A stretch of 64,000 bases of DNA from Paenibacillus alginolyticus DSM 5050 = NBRC 15375 (GCF_000422905.1 NZ_AUGY01000009.1:103014-167013), one strand, 5' to 3'; shown: positions 36,920-47,856, counted from the stretch's first letter. Numbers and translations: made by a program. Notes: a model not told the origin generated them from the sequence alone.

Positions 36920-38254
36920 TTATTTCGCTGCGACTGCCGCTTTATTCAAATCTTTCACGAATTGATCCGTTGTATAATTACCTGTCATCAGGTTTTGTGT
37001 CGCATCTTCAAGCGCTGCTTTGAATTTAGGATTGGACAATCCCCATGAGAATGCTGTTGTGCTTGTGATTTTCGGAATATCTTTGGAAAGCTGATCCATC
37101 ATCGGCGGGAATGGCTTCACAATCGGTTTGTCTACTTTTGTTGCTACGATTGGATTACTGCGGTTCGTGTATTTGTATTCCGCATATTTCAAGGAAATGA
37201 AGGATGCCACTTTCGCTGCAAGCTCTTTATCCTTGGTGTTGGCAGATACGGCATAACCACCAGGACCGCCGCTGCCGCTGAATGCTGTTTTGCCTTTTTC
37301 ATAGGCTGCTGCATCAGCTGCTGGAAGGTACATGAAACCTGCTTTGTCACCCAGCGCTTTCGTAGCCGCTTCGATTTCCCACTGACCGTTAATGAACATC
37401 GCTGCTTTACCTTCGTGGTAGAGCGCCGCTGCTTGATCGTAGTTCAAGTTCGTAGCGCCTTTTGGCAGCATGCCTGCTTTCACCAGCTCGATGATTTTAT
37501 CAGCAGCTGTTTTGTAAGCTGCATCATCAGCTTTGGCAAGACCCTTATCAAGCTTCGTCACACCAGCTGGTTCAGCACGTGAAACGAACATGTCATAGAG
37601 GGCCACGCAAGGCCATTTTTCTTTAGCGAAAATGGAAAGCGGCGTAATGCCTTTCCCATTGAACGCTTTAACAGCCGTCATCATTTCATCATAGGTCGTT
37701 GGCACTTTCACACCATTTTGTTGGAACAAATCTTTGTTGTAGTACAGAAGCGCTACTTCGTTACCCGCATAAGGGAAAGCATAAGTATGACCATCATCTG
37801 TAACCAGCGTATTCATTGCGCTTGGCTGCATTTTGTCTTTGAAGCCGAATTTAGTCACGTACTCATCCAGAACTAGAATATTATTGGATTTTTTAAATGT
37901 ATCGATAATGTCTAATCCTGCTTGGAAAATGTCAGGCAGATTGCCTGTAGCTGCATAAGTTTTCAGCTTCTGGCCATCATCTTGCGCTTGAATATCGAGC
38001 TCAAGCTCAACATTCGGCATTTCCTTTTTCAATTCCGCAACCGCGTAATCATAAGGTGTTTTCGTATCTTCATCTGCGTATTGGGCATAAATTCTAAGTT
38101 TGACCGGCTTTGCATCTGCCTTCACTGGTGCTGCTGTTGCTGCAGCCGTTGGCGCGCTAGTTGCGCCAGTATCTTTTGTTGTGTTTGTAGTTCCGCAAGC
38201 TGCAAGGCTAGTAGCCGCGAGCAAGCTTACGAGAGTGACTCCCATTTTTTTCAT
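36920..38254 (-). CDS. Extracellular sugar-binding lipoprotein, second importer
   Basis: 444 residues, with lipobox SLAAC at Cys20, a linker rich in T, A and P, then an SBP_bac_1 type domain (RIYAQYADEDTKTPYDYA at the mature start). GGGAGGTCC precedes the ATG. It lies directly after the regulator of the same operon. Confidence 0.93.
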   Translation of the reverse strand: MKKMGVTLVSLLAATSLAACGTTNTTKDTGATSAPTAAATAAPVKADAKPVKLRIYAQYADEDTKTPYDYAVAELKKEMPNVELELDIQAQDDGQKLKTYAATGNLPDIFQAGLDIIDTFKKSNNILVLDEYVTKFGFKDKMQPSAMNTLVTDDGHTYAFPYAGNEVALLYYNKDLFQQNGVKVPTTYDEMMTAVKAFNGKGITPLSIFAKEKWPCVALYDMFVSRAEPAGVTKLDKGLAKADDAAYKTAADKIIELVKAGMLPKGATNLNYDQAAALYHEGKAAMFINGQWEIEAATKALGDKAGFMYLPAADAAAYEKGKTAFSGSGGPGGYAVSANTKDKELAAKVASFISLKYAEYKYTNRSNPIVATKVDKPIVKPFPPMMDQLSKDIPKITSTTAFSWGLSNPKFKAALEDATQNLMTGNYTTDQFVKDLNKAAVAAK

Positions 38255-38316
38255 TTGTTGGACCTCCCAGGCATCATGTGCTTTTCACTTCTTTACAACC
38301 TGAGTATAAAAGGAAA

Positions 38317-38349
38317 AACCCCTTATGATAATGGAATAATCGAGGGGTT
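38317..38349 (-). terminator. Terminator between regulator and binding protein (second importer)
   Basis: AACCCCT/AGGGGTT stem, then TTTTTCC on the minus strand, 32 bases after the regulator stop. It would give the binding-protein operon its own promoter upstream of 38254. Confidence 0.65.
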
Positions 38350-38380
38350 CTTGTAAAATCCGCACATTTAGAAAATTTCG

Positions 38381-39970
38381 TTATAAGCGGTTATTCTCAT
38401 ATTCACTAGGGGAATAACCAAAAAATTTCTTAAAGCTTTTACTAAAGTAACTAGGGTCGTTAAAGCCGATTTGCTCGGCAATATCCGCAAGGCGTATGTT
38501 CCCTTTACCGAGTAACTCCTTCGCTGTATGCATACGAACATGCGTGACATAATCGGTCACCGTCATGCCGATTTCTTTCTTGAATACAGCCCGCAGATAG
38601 CTGGGATTGATAAACACCTGTTGAGCAATTTGATCCAATTGCAGCTCGGGATCTCCGTAATGAAGCTCAATATATTCTTTGGCTGCTTGGGCAATTTTCG
38701 ACGATCGGGTCTTTCGGTGCTTGCCCGTGTAAAGGATCGCTTGATTGAACAATTCCTTGATCCATACGGATGTGGCGTCAATGGATTCCAACCGTTTGAT
38801 CTCACTATAAGGAAAAAAAGCTTCTCCGAAGCAGTCTTCAATCGGATGCCCCGTTTCCGTTACATAAGACAGACAAACAGAAATAAGTCCCATGCTAATG
38901 ACATAGGTGTAGTCTAAAGATAACCGCTGTTCACGAATCGATTGGAAAATTTCTTCCAACTTAGCATCTACCTTAACCCCATTTTGCATGCGCAATTGTA
39001 CGAGCAGCTCTTCATTCACTTCTGTGGGATAGAACGCTTGAGTCCCTGATTCCAAGGATTCTGATCCGTAAGCGATAACACGATCATTCCCCAGCACAAA
39101 CTTATTTTGCAAGGCTTCAAGCGCCTCCAAATAGGAAGTTCGGATCCCCTGATAGCCGGATTGACTCCGACCCACACCAACGGTTATCGTAAATTTCAAA
39201 TATTTCTTGATCAGGAAGCATAATTTCTCATAACCGCCTAACGCAGGAATTTCCAGCTCACCAGTCCCTTGATGCTCCACCAAGCAAATGATGCGTCCCT
39301 CAGGTCCGTTGAAAATCAAATGATTTTCCGTTTCCTCCAGCGCCTCGTTCAGAATGTTCGTCACCGCATATTTCCAAAGCAATCGTTCACTCACTTTGTT
39401 CCATTTGAGGTCCATGTTATCAATCTCAATACACGCCACCACAAAGCATCGTGAGTCGAAGGATTCGCCAAATTGCTGGAGTCTTGAACTTGTCTCCTCA
39501 TCGGAATGGTTGTAATCACCGCTTAACAAATGATTAAGAAAGCTCTCCTTCATCAACAGCTGATTTTCCTTCAGTGTGGACTTCTCTTCCTGAGCCCGCT
39601 GATGCTCCTTCTGAAGCTTAAGCAGCGTCAACACCAATTCATCCTTCGAAAATGGCTTCAGAATGTAATCTTCAACTCCAAGCTTAAGCGCCTTTCGAGC
39701 ATAATCAAATTCGTTATGGCCCGTAATCAGCACCACGCTTGTCGCTGGATACTGCTCCTTCAATTGCTCCGTAAGTGTCAGTCCATCCATAAACGGCATG
39801 GTAATATCCACAAGGGCAATATCAGGACGATGCACGCCGACTTGCTCCAACGCTTCGACCCCATTTTTGGCTTCTGCGCATATTTCAAATCCATAAGCTT
39901 CCCAATCTAAAGCCGTACGCAAGTATTCTCGGAAAATGGATTCATCATCAACAATTAATATTTTCTGCAT
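38381..39970 (-). CDS. YesN-type response regulator, AraC output, second system
   Basis: 529 residues. Receiver domain with DDE at 8-10, D55 in ALVDITM and K105 in DYILKPF. C-terminal HTH pair: LDQIAQQVFINPSYLRAVFK and LADIAEQIGFNDPSYFSKSF. It is translated 3 nt after the kinase stop, which points to coupling. It likely activates the importer next to it. Confidence 0.92.
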   Translation of the reverse strand: MQKILIVDDESIFREYLRTALDWEAYGFEICAEAKNGVEALEQVGVHRPDIALVDITMPFMDGLTLTEQLKEQYPATSVVLITGHNEFDYARKALKLGVEDYILKPFSKDELVLTLLKLQKEHQRAQEEKSTLKENQLLMKESFLNHLLSGDYNHSDEETSSRLQQFGESFDSRCFVVACIEIDNMDLKWNKVSERLLWKYAVTNILNEALEETENHLIFNGPEGRIICLVEHQGTGELEIPALGGYEKLCFLIKKYLKFTITVGVGRSQSGYQGIRTSYLEALEALQNKFVLGNDRVIAYGSESLESGTQAFYPTEVNEELLVQLRMQNGVKVDAKLEEIFQSIREQRLSLDYTYVISMGLISVCLSYVTETGHPIEDCFGEAFFPYSEIKRLESIDATSVWIKELFNQAILYTGKHRKTRSSKIAQAAKEYIELHYGDPELQLDQIAQQVFINPSYLRAVFKKEIGMTVTDYVTHVRMHTAKELLGKGNIRLADIAEQIGFNDPSYFSKSFKKFFGYSPSEYENNRL

Positions 39971-39973
39971 ATC

Positions 39974-41773
39974 TTAACCTTCCTCACTTTGAAAAGGGAG
40001 CCATAGTGTTACTTCTGTGCCCTGCCCAGGTTGACTTTCAATTTGTAGCCCATAATCGTCGCCAAAATAAAGCTGTATACGGTCATTCACGTTCCTTAAC
40101 CCATAGCCGACAGCTTGTTCCGGAGATTCCGGCTTCTTCACAAGAGCCTCTAGCCGCTGCGGCAGCATGCCAACCCCGTCATCGCTGACGATAATTTTGA
40201 TTTTACCCGCAACAATCTCACCTGTTACTTTCAGAAGACCGAGGCTTCCCTTCGTTTTCAGACCATGGTAGATGGCATTCTCAACGAGCGGTTGAATGGT
40301 TAACTTTGGAATAAGTCCACTGAGCACCTCACCCCGAATATCAAATTCAAAGGTAAACACATCCGAATAACGGATACGCTGTATGGATAAATAATCCTTC
40401 ACATTGCGGACTTCTTCCTCGATCGTTATCGTCTCTCTTCCTTTACTCAGAGCTGCGCGATAGAAATCAGCCAACGCTTTGGTTGTTCGTTGTACATCCC
40501 GAGCTCGTCCCATTTCAGACAAGGTGTAAATAACATCTAACGTATTATACAGAAAATGCGGTTTAATTTGCGCCTGAATAAGCGCCAGCTCGTATTCACG
40601 CTTCTTCTTTTGCTCAAAATTAATGTTCGTCAGCAGCTCTTGAACTCGTTTGATCATAGCATTGAAGCCCGAGGCCAATAAACCAATCTCATCCTCTGAA
40701 TTCACTTGGAATTCAATGTCCAAGCTGCCTTCCTTGACCTTCTTCATATGTTTGGTTAGTCCCATAATCGGTTTGGCAATGAGTTGGGATAGCATCCCCG
40801 CTCCCAGCAAAGCAAAAAATAAACAGATCAATCCAATAAACACAATAAGGACAGTGATTTTACGCGTATCTGCGGTTAAGGATACCAGCGGAGCCATCGA
40901 GATTAGCTTCCACCCAAAACTTGGCACATCGGAGCTTACTACAAGTGTTTTCTCATGCTGAAAAGAGGTTAGATCCGAGGTATTATCGCTGGATGTAATC
41001 CAGTTTTTAAGCGTTGGATCTGCAACTTCATGCAGTAAATCCTCCGGATGCTGCGATGAGATAACGACGCCTCTCTCATTCACGATAAAATAGCTGCCAT
41101 CCTGGATGGAGCCGATTTTCTGATAAATCGCTGATAAGGAGCTTTCTTTGATATTCAGTACGAGCATACCTAGCTTCTGCCCTGTATAAATATTTACAAT
41201 CCGCTTGCCTAGCGTCATAACAATTTCTTGCGAATCCGTGGTCAAGTAATTACGCTGCTGCATGGGAAACCATATATTATTGCCACTGGAGGCGTCAATC
41301 TGTTTAAGCATTTCACTGCTAGTAATCAACTCCTGATTCCGTTCCATAAGGAGATTAGATCCAAAAACCCGACCATTCGCATCTATATACGCAGCCGATT
41401 GGACATCGGGAAATACAAGCATCGCAAAGCTCAACTGATTCGTAATCTGCGTATACATCTGTAAGCTCGTTTCCGATGACCCCTGAGATTGCGGTTCTTC
41501 CACGATCAATTTGTTCAGATTAATCGTCAGCATATTGGCGCAGCTTTCTACATTTGTTAACATACCTGTGATGCGCGTAATAATGAGGGACGAGTTATCC
41601 GAAACATTTTTAATCGTCTTTTTGACAATCGCATTCGTGTACACTTGATTCGAAACAAAGCCTAGCACAAATAAAGGCACGAAGATCAATGGAAAATAAA
41701 TCATGATGATTTTATAGCGAATGCGTTGATTACGAAACCAAGGCATGGTGATATATTTTTGTAGAAATTGCAT
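39974..41773 (-). CDS. YesM-type sensor histidine kinase, second system
   Basis: 599 residues: two membrane helices flanking a Cache-type extracellular sensor (helices near residues 17-38 and 285-310), HAMP, then the His_kinase box QAQIKPHFLYNTLDVIYTLS and a HATPase_c domain (NAIYHGLKTKGSLGL, DDGVGMLPQRL, YGLRNVNDRI). ATG 41773 with GGGGGC 7 nt upstream is preferred to the longer frame from 41869. Signals to the regulator at 38381-39970. Confidence 0.92.
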   Translation of the reverse strand: MQFLQKYITMPWFRNQRIRYKIIMIYFPLIFVPLFVLGFVSNQVYTNAIVKKTIKNVSDNSSLIITRITGMLTNVESCANMLTINLNKLIVEEPQSQGSSETSLQMYTQITNQLSFAMLVFPDVQSAAYIDANGRVFGSNLLMERNQELITSSEMLKQIDASSGNNIWFPMQQRNYLTTDSQEIVMTLGKRIVNIYTGQKLGMLVLNIKESSLSAIYQKIGSIQDGSYFIVNERGVVISSQHPEDLLHEVADPTLKNWITSSDNTSDLTSFQHEKTLVVSSDVPSFGWKLISMAPLVSLTADTRKITVLIVFIGLICLFFALLGAGMLSQLIAKPIMGLTKHMKKVKEGSLDIEFQVNSEDEIGLLASGFNAMIKRVQELLTNINFEQKKKREYELALIQAQIKPHFLYNTLDVIYTLSEMGRARDVQRTTKALADFYRAALSKGRETITIEEEVRNVKDYLSIQRIRYSDVFTFEFDIRGEVLSGLIPKLTIQPLVENAIYHGLKTKGSLGLLKVTGEIVAGKIKIIVSDDGVGMLPQRLEALVKKPESPEQAVGYGLRNVNDRIQLYFGDDYGLQIESQPGQGTEVTLWLPFQSEEG

Positions 41774-41896
41774 GATTTGCCCCCTACTTTTCAAAAACTG
41801 AAAAAACCCTATACAATCTACCTTCAGGCAATCCCTGTCGGTTATATTGTATAGGATTCGTCTACTCATTGAAACAAGCCAAATCTATATCCCTAT

Positions 41897-43663
41897 TTAC
41901 ACATTGATTCGTTGTATGGATAATCGCATCTCATCCGTTAATCCGCTCAATGCCGTTGCTGAATCAGCTATTTCTTGAGCAATTTTCAGTTGATCCTGTG
42001 TCAGCTTGTGAATGCTCAGCGTTCCGTCTGATGAAGCTTTTGCAATATTCGCTATATCTATCACAGATGCTGTCACCTCTTCGGCCCCTGCCGTCATCTG
42101 CTCTGTTGCTGAAGAGATATCATGAATTTGCTCAGACACATAACGGAATTGTTCCACAATATGGCTAAAGAACTCTTCCGCTTTCATCGTGAGACCAGCC
42201 CCGGTCTGAATCTCCATCATTCCCGCTTCCATGGCCTCACCCATAAGCTGAGATTCCTTCTGGATATTTTGCAGCAGTCCAGCAATTAAATGAGCTGAAC
42301 CTGTCGCATTGTCCGCAAGCTTGCGCACTTCACCCGCGACTACTGCGAAGCCTGCACCGTGTTCACCCGCCCGTGCTGCTTCAATTGAGGCATTGAGTGC
42401 AAGCAGCTTCGTTTGTTCGGCGATATCCGAAATAGCCGATAAGGCAACCCCAATTTCATGTGAATGGCTGCGCAGCAAGGCAGCTCGATGAAGCGCTTCT
42501 TCCGTAGCAGAAGTAATCGTAACGAATTGACCGTTCATATTCCTTACGATTGTTTGTCCCGATTCCGCACTCTCCAGTGCATTCATTGATGCGTCAGAGG
42601 CCGTTAAAGAAGCCTCCGAAATACGTTGGATGGCTGTGGCCATCTCTTCCATCGAATGTGCACTCTCATCCGTGCTTGACTGCTGGGTATTGGCCCCTTC
42701 AGCGAGCATTTGAATCGATACGTTTACTTTGGTGTTCATCTCAAGCAGATGATGAGCTTCCGAGTTGAAACGTTCCGTCGTCGCTACAAATTGATCCGAG
42801 GTGTGCGATACATTAGATACAATCGTTTTTAAAATGTCATTGATGTTGCCTGACATCTTGTTCATCGCCTGATAAACGGCACCAATTTCATCAATCGAAT
42901 GAATAGGATTTTCAGCTAATTGCTGCTGTGCAAGGAGAAGGTCTCCCTTTGCAATGCTTTCCGCACCTGCAACAATCCGTTGTAACGGACGCAGTGAACG
43001 GGATATAAGCAGCATAACGACCCTAAGTCCAAGTAAGGTGAAGAAAAGCATTAGTAAGTAAACAGATAGGTTCCCCATGATCAAGCTGTTGGAAATTCGT
43101 TCGATGACCCCTGCCTCCGTATCGATACCTAGGACACCGATGGTTTTACCGTCAGCGCTTTTCAAAGGTGCATAAGTCGAGACATATTTACCGTATTGCG
43201 GGTTTACGATTAAGGGTGAGCTCGCCGAATTTCCCTTGAGTAATGCCTGAATTGCTTCTTCTGGAATATCTGTCACTTCATTGATTGGCGAAGCCGAGCT
43301 TTCTCCTTTTGGTTGTCCGTCAATCATAAGGAGGGGCTGATTTTTCTCATCAATTCGAACAAGATATACATATAAAGCTCCAATTTGCGTACGGTATTTG
43401 TCTAGTTCCTGCCTGATATTCCAATACAGCTCGTTTTCCTTTGGATCTTTTAAAAATTGCTCCCATCGATTTGCATCGATGCCTTGGACGTAGCTCTCTG
43501 CCAATCGAACGCCATAGCTGGATATCGCGTCCATCCCCGCTTTCTTGGCATTTCTGATTTCAATGAGTATATTGCCTGCTGACAATGCCAAAATGACTAT
43601 CATTACGGCCGCAATGATGCGCACGACCAATCGTTTTCTAATCCACGTAACGAAACGAAACAT
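41897..43663 (-). CDS. Methyl-accepting chemotaxis protein
   Basis: 588 residues. An N-terminal helix, an extracellular dCache-like sensor (about 35-195), a second helix, a HAMP domain, and a long coiled-coil signalling domain with the hairpin-tip [20 protein letters not shown] and [12 protein letters not shown]. It would relay a ligand signal to CheA. ATG 43663 with AAAGGGG is used. It is 123 bases upstream of the sensor kinase on the same strand, but probably a separate unit. Confidence 0.93.
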   Translation of the reverse strand: MFRFVTWIRKRLVVRIIAAVMIVILALSAGNILIEIRNAKKAGMDAISSYGVRLAESYVQGIDANRWEQFLKDPKENELYWNIRQELDKYRTQIGALYVYLVRIDEKNQPLLMIDGQPKGESSASPINEVTDIPEEAIQALLKGNSASSPLIVNPQYGKYVSTYAPLKSADGKTIGVLGIDTEAGVIERISNSLIMGNLSVYLLMLFFTLLGLRVVMLLISRSLRPLQRIVAGAESIAKGDLLLAQQQLAENPIHSIDEIGAVYQAMNKMSGNINDILKTIVSNVSHTSDQFVATTERFNSEAHHLLEMNTKVNVSIQMLAEGANTQQSSTDESAHSMEEMATAIQRISEASLTASDASMNALESAESGQTIVRNMNGQFVTITSATEEALHRAALLRSHSHEIGVALSAISDIAEQTKLLALNASIEAARAGEHGAGFAVVAGEVRKLADNATGSAHLIAGLLQNIQKESQLMGEAMEAGMMEIQTGAGLTMKAEEFFSHIVEQFRYVSEQIHDISSATEQMTAGAEEVTASVIDIANIAKASSDGTLSIHKLTQDQLKIAQEIADSATALSGLTDEMRLSIQRINV

Positions 43664-43828
43664 AATTAAATACCCCTTTTCAATCAACATTATTCGATTA
43701 TTTTCGACAAGAAATTGGTAAATCCTTCTTCTAATATTGAACTTATTTCTTTTTAAGCTATTCTTCAGATTATTATGTTAGGTTACTAGTGAAGATTGTA
43801 CAATTTGAAGAAAAGACAGGTGACATGA

Positions 43829-44086
43829 TTGACAACGACCGGTTTATTCGACTCCTTCCCCCTACTTACAACAAACCGTTTATGTTTGAGTCAAATGAAC
43901 ACTGAGGATGCTGAGGATCTTTATCACTTCTATTCCGACTCCAAGGTCACCCAATATTTAGACTGGCATGGCCCTGCATCTGTCCAAGATTCCAGAGACT
44001 TAATTCAATCATGGAATCAATATTTCCAAGATAAACGTCTATTCCCTTGGGGATGCATGAAGTCACGCGGACATTTCTGGATGTGA
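43829..44086 (+). pseudogene. GNAT acetyltransferase, internal deletion
   Basis: The first 75 residues match the start of RimJ-like N-acetyltransferases (LLTTNRLCLSQMNTEDAEDL, HFYSDSKVTQYLDWHGP, DKRLFPWG). After FPWG the frame leaves, and the other frame carries HEVTRTFLDVIMLAFINNT before a stop at 44115, a plausible end of the same family. About 80 middle residues with the acetyl-CoA site are gone. The start at 43829 is TTG after AAGACAGG. Confidence 0.6.
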
Positions 44087-44114
44087 TCATGCTTGCTTTT
44101 ATTAATAATACATA

Positions 44115-44143
44115 AAGTCCGAGGAGTCGTAACCCTCGGACTT
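44115..44143. terminator. Bidirectional hairpin after the GNAT remnant
   Basis: AAGTCCGAGG/CCTCGGACTT stem of 10 base pairs with a 9-nt loop. It could end the GNAT remnant (plus) or the LacI gene (minus), although the T-run is weak on both strands. Confidence 0.5.
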
Positions 44144-44209
44144 CGCTTCACTTCTATCCTACTGTTCAACCAACTGCACTGCTAGTTGAATTAGCGCGCA
44201 GCTCTCTCA

Positions 44210-45223
44210 TTATGTACTCTGCCTAACAATGAGTTTTGGCTCGAGAACCGTCAGCTTCTTCACCTTTTCCTTCTGAATCAATCTCGATAATAAGGCCATC
44301 GCTTGACTCCCAAGCTCTTCACTATGCTGTGAAATAGTTGTCAGTTCAGGGTTCATCGCAGAAGCTAATTGGCTGTCATCAAACCCTGCAATGGCGATAT
44401 CCTCCGGAATACGCAGCCCATGAGAAATAACAGATTTCATGGCACCAATGGCCACATAATCGTTAATACACAGAAAGGCCGTTGGACAATTTGGCATGGT
44501 AAGGAATTGTTCCATCAGCTTGCGGCCGCATTCCATTGAGAAGTCTCCCAAGCGTACGATTTGCTTTCGAAATGGGAGACCATTCGCTCCTAGCGTACTT
44601 TTGTACGCTTGCAGCTTTTCCATCGTCGTTGTCGTTTCCGCGTTCCCCCCCAAGAAGCCGATGCTTCGATGCCCGCGATCAATTAGATGCTGCATAATGA
44701 GCTGAGTGCCCGCATATTCATCTGTTTTCACACGATGACAGGGATGACCTGGAAGACTGCCATTGATCAAGACAATTGGAATTCGCTTCTGGATATCCAC
44801 GACTTCCTGGACGAGCTGCTCCGGGCAGTGACGCGAATTAATACGTCCACCCATGAAGAGGAGTCCCTCCACCTGTCTTTCGCAAAGCAAGTTCAGATAT
44901 TCGGATTCTCTGCTGAAATTGCTGAATGTATTACAGAGAAAGAGTGTAAACCCCAGCTTCTGCGCAGCTCTCTCTGCCCCTCCGAACACCTCAGGGAAAA
45001 ACATGTTACTGCTATCTGGGAATAATACGCCAATCATGCCCGTTTTCTTATTCACCAGACTGCGTGCCAACGCATTGGGCTGAAACTTGTGCTTTTCAAT
45101 AATCGCCATAATCTTCTGCCTAGTCGATGTTCGAACGGGTGCGGTATCATTGAGAACACGGGAAACAGTCGCGACGGAGACGTTCGCTTCTCGGGCAATA
45201 TCATAGACGGTTATAGATTCCAA
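44210..45223 (-). CDS. LacI-family regulator of the GH35 operon
   Basis: 337 residues. HTH VYDIAREANVSVATVSRVLN and hinge QPNALARSLVNKKTG, then a periplasmic-binding effector domain (GVLFPDSSNMFFPEVFGGAE). It is the last gene of the GH35-importer transcription unit, 75 bases past the SBP stop. A palindrome ATGAAACCCGTTTCAT upstream of the GH35 gene is a candidate operator. The inducer is probably a galactoside. Confidence 0.9.
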   Translation of the reverse strand: MESITVYDIAREANVSVATVSRVLNDTAPVRTSTRQKIMAIIEKHKFQPNALARSLVNKKTGMIGVLFPDSSNMFFPEVFGGAERAAQKLGFTLFLCNTFSNFSRESEYLNLLCERQVEGLLFMGGRINSRHCPEQLVQEVVDIQKRIPIVLINGSLPGHPCHRVKTDEYAGTQLIMQHLIDRGHRSIGFLGGNAETTTTMEKLQAYKSTLGANGLPFRKQIVRLGDFSMECGRKLMEQFLTMPNCPTAFLCINDYVAIGAMKSVISHGLRIPEDIAIAGFDDSQLASAMNPELTTISQHSEELGSQAMALLSRLIQKEKVKKLTVLEPKLIVRQST

Positions 45224-45255
45224 GAATTCACACTCCGTTACGTCAAAATATAAAG

Positions 45256-45287
45256 ATCGAAGGCCTGTTCAGAGACAGACCTTCGAT
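45256..45287 (-). terminator. Terminator between binding protein and LacI gene
   Basis: ATCGAAGG/CCTTCGAT stem with an inner CTGT/ACAG stem and a T-rich tail on the minus strand. It probably reduces but does not block readthrough into the LacI gene. Confidence 0.55.
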
Positions 45288-45297
45288 ATCTTTATCC

Positions 45298-46905
45298 TTA
45301 TTTGCTGCTTTCTACAGTGACCTTGAAGGCATCCAATTGTTTTTGGACTTCAGCCATCAGCTTATCAAAGCCTGCTGTTTTCAGCTTGGCGCGGAAATCA
45401 TCAACCGCTTTGACGGGGTCTCCCGCTTTGCCGTAAAGAATCGCAGGTCCCATTTGTCCAACAACTTGGGTAACCGCTGTCAACTCGTTTGACACAGGTC
45501 CCTTATCGAAAACGAATCGGCCATATGGGAATGGCTTTTTGATTTTGTCATAGGACGCATAAAGCGCGCCTTTTCCAGACCAATCATTACCATCTGGAAT
45601 TTCATTCTTATCGATGCGTCCACCCCAGAAGTTGGAATAGAATTCGTCTCTTTGCACATCATAGCCATCTGGACGGAAACGTTTGCCATCTTTGATGACG
45701 TACTGCACGCCTTCTAAGCCGTAATTCATCAAACGATACACTTCCGGGTCTTGACGAATCAGCTCGTAGACCATCAGAGCGCGCTCCGGATGCTTGCTTT
45801 TCGCACCAATGGAAGTTCCGCCGTGTGTGATCGACATGGATACGAGATTGTTGCGAGTAGCCGAGAATGGGAAGAACTGGAGATCCGATCCTGGCTGCAG
45901 CTTATCCATTTTGATACGTTCACCAAGGAAAGTTTGCGTGTGATGCTGATCTATACTTGACTTACCAGCCTCAAGCTCAGAACGATTATCGCCCTTATAA
46001 TTCAGCACATCTTCGCGCCAGAAGCCTTTGTCGCCCCAATCCTTCATGAGTTTGGCAAAATTCACGAAAGTATCATCGAGAATAGGACTGTAAGCTTTAT
46101 ACTTCTCATCATATGATTTACCGTAGATTAGACCGAAGAGACCGGTACTGATCGGAAGTTCAATCGCATCTGTGTAGGAATTGATGTAGCCTGCAATATT
46201 ACCAGCAGCCGTACCATTTGCATCCCAAGGAACAACGCCTGGCTTCTTATCCTTGACACCTTGGAGATAGGTCTCCATTGACTTCCAATCTGTAATCGGC
46301 GCCGTGATCCCAAACTCTTTGGCCCAATCACCACGATACAAGAAACCATGATTGACCCACTGTGTGTAATGATCTTCAGGAATGAGCATGATCTGATTCT
46401 TGTACTTCGTCTCAGCCCAGTTCTCTGGCGGTACTTCCTTCCAAGTTAACGGCGCATACACAGGAAGCAGCTTATCCAATGGTTGGAAAGCACCTTTTTG
46501 TGCATTCTGCCACGTATCCAACCAATCGGTCGCAACCGTGATCAAATCAACCGGTTCTCCTGAAGCTAGCAATAGATTATATTTGGTTTGCCAATCAGCC
46601 CATTCAACCCATTTAATTTCCAGTTTTGCATTTGCTTTTTGTTTCAAAATGGCGTTGACCTTCTCCATTACCTTTTCAAATTGACCATTCTTCGGTTTAT
46701 CCCCCAACATCACGTAGGAAATTGTTTGGAACTCGGAGGTGTCAATTTTGCCGGCTGGCGCTGCTGTCCCCGTTGCCGCAGTAGTCGCTGCCGCTTTATC
46801 CGTGGAGCTAGTTCCTGTACTGCTAGGTGTGGTGCACGCTGTCAAGCTTACTGCAAGCGTCGCTGCCAGAGCCACACTAAGCGCTTTCTTTCTTCTCTTG
46901 AACAT
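45298..46905 (-). CDS. Extracellular binding lipoprotein, LplA/LipO type
   Basis: 535 residues, longer than the sugar-binding proteins of the other two importers and typical of LplA-like proteins partnered with LplB/LplC permeases. Lipobox LTAC at Cys24, then a linker rich in T, S and A. Start at 46905 with GGAGG is preferred over a longer frame. It follows LplC-type and LplB-type permeases and GH35 in the same unit. Confidence 0.9.
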   Translation of the reverse strand: MFKRRKKALSVALAATLAVSLTACTTPSSTGTSSTDKAAATTAATGTAAPAGKIDTSEFQTISYVMLGDKPKNGQFEKVMEKVNAILKQKANAKLEIKWVEWADWQTKYNLLLASGEPVDLITVATDWLDTWQNAQKGAFQPLDKLLPVYAPLTWKEVPPENWAETKYKNQIMLIPEDHYTQWVNHGFLYRGDWAKEFGITAPITDWKSMETYLQGVKDKKPGVVPWDANGTAAGNIAGYINSYTDAIELPISTGLFGLIYGKSYDEKYKAYSPILDDTFVNFAKLMKDWGDKGFWREDVLNYKGDNRSELEAGKSSIDQHHTQTFLGERIKMDKLQPGSDLQFFPFSATRNNLVSMSITHGGTSIGAKSKHPERALMVYELIRQDPEVYRLMNYGLEGVQYVIKDGKRFRPDGYDVQRDEFYSNFWGGRIDKNEIPDGNDWSGKGALYASYDKIKKPFPYGRFVFDKGPVSNELTAVTQVVGQMGPAILYGKAGDPVKAVDDFRAKLKTAGFDKLMAEVQKQLDAFKVTVESSK

Positions 46906-46947
46906 ACGGATTTGCCTCCCCATAATCATTTTGGTATATGCTTTGCG

Positions 46948-47856
46948 TCAGCCTTTTACAGCACCAACGGTAATACCTTGGATGAAATATTTCTGCACCA
47001 TCGGATAAAAGAGAATGACCGGTCCCGTTGCAACTACGGCAGTAGCCATTTTCATGGACTCCAGCGGCATATCCCTCGGCTGTACATTGGAGGAGACCGA
47101 TGAGTTTTTGATAAAATCGGCACTTGTTACAACGTTGTACAGGAACAATTGGAGCGGCCTATACTTTAAATCAGGTGATAGGAACAACATCGAATTGTAC
47201 CATTCGTTCCAATAACCCAAAGCAATAAACAATCCTATGGTCGCCAGCGCCGGTGTTGTCATAGGCAGGATGAGCTTGGTGAAAATCTTAAAATCGCCCG
47301 CTCCGTCCATTTTGGCCGATTCTGTAATGGCATGCGGGATGGACCTAACGAAGCTTTTCATCATAATAATGAGAAAAGGGCTCATCAGTCCGGGCAGCAG
47401 GACAGCCAAATAGTTATCCTTCAGATGCAGCCACTGCGTCATAATTAAGTAAAAGGGGACAACCCCGCCTTGAAACAATGTTGTAAAGTAAATAAAGAAG
47501 GAGATCCGATTGCGATAAGGAAAATCAGGACGCTGCAAGGAATAACCCGTCATGGCTACGATAAACAGTCCAATGGTTGTTCCAATCAGTGTAATGCCAA
47601 GCGTGACCCCATAAGAGCCGATGATGACGCCAGGGTTCTCGAATACAATTTTATAAGCAAATGTACTGAACTCTTTGGGCCACAAATTATAGCCGTGTAA
47701 CGTGATCGACTTCTCTGCTGTGAACGATGTCCCAAGGACGAGAAGAAAAGGTACTAAGCAGAAGAGTGCAAATAGACCAATAAAGAAGTAGCCGAATAGC
47801 CGAATGGCCACCGAGGAGAAATCCGTTCCTCTTTGACGTGCGATGACTTGTTCCAC
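46948..47856 (-). CDS. ABC transporter permease, LplC type
   Basis: 302 residues, six membrane spans; EAA region AITESAKMDGAGDFKIFTKL, characteristic of LplC (ESAKMDGAG instead of EAARIDGAS). GTG start at 47856 is chosen because AGGAGGGG lies just before it. It ends 43 bases before the binding-protein start. Confidence 0.9.
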   Translation of the reverse strand: MEQVIARQRGTDFSSVAIRLFGYFFIGLFALFCLVPFLLVLGTSFTAEKSITLHGYNLWPKEFSTFAYKIVFENPGVIIGSYGVTLGITLIGTTIGLFIVAMTGYSLQRPDFPYRNRISFFIYFTTLFQGGVVPFYLIMTQWLHLKDNYLAVLLPGLMSPFLIIMMKSFVRSIPHAITESAKMDGAGDFKIFTKLILPMTTPALATIGLFIALGYWNEWYNSMLFLSPDLKYRPLQLFLYNVVTSADFIKNSSVSSNVQPRDMPLESMKMATAVVATGPVILFYPMVQKYFIQGITVGAVKG

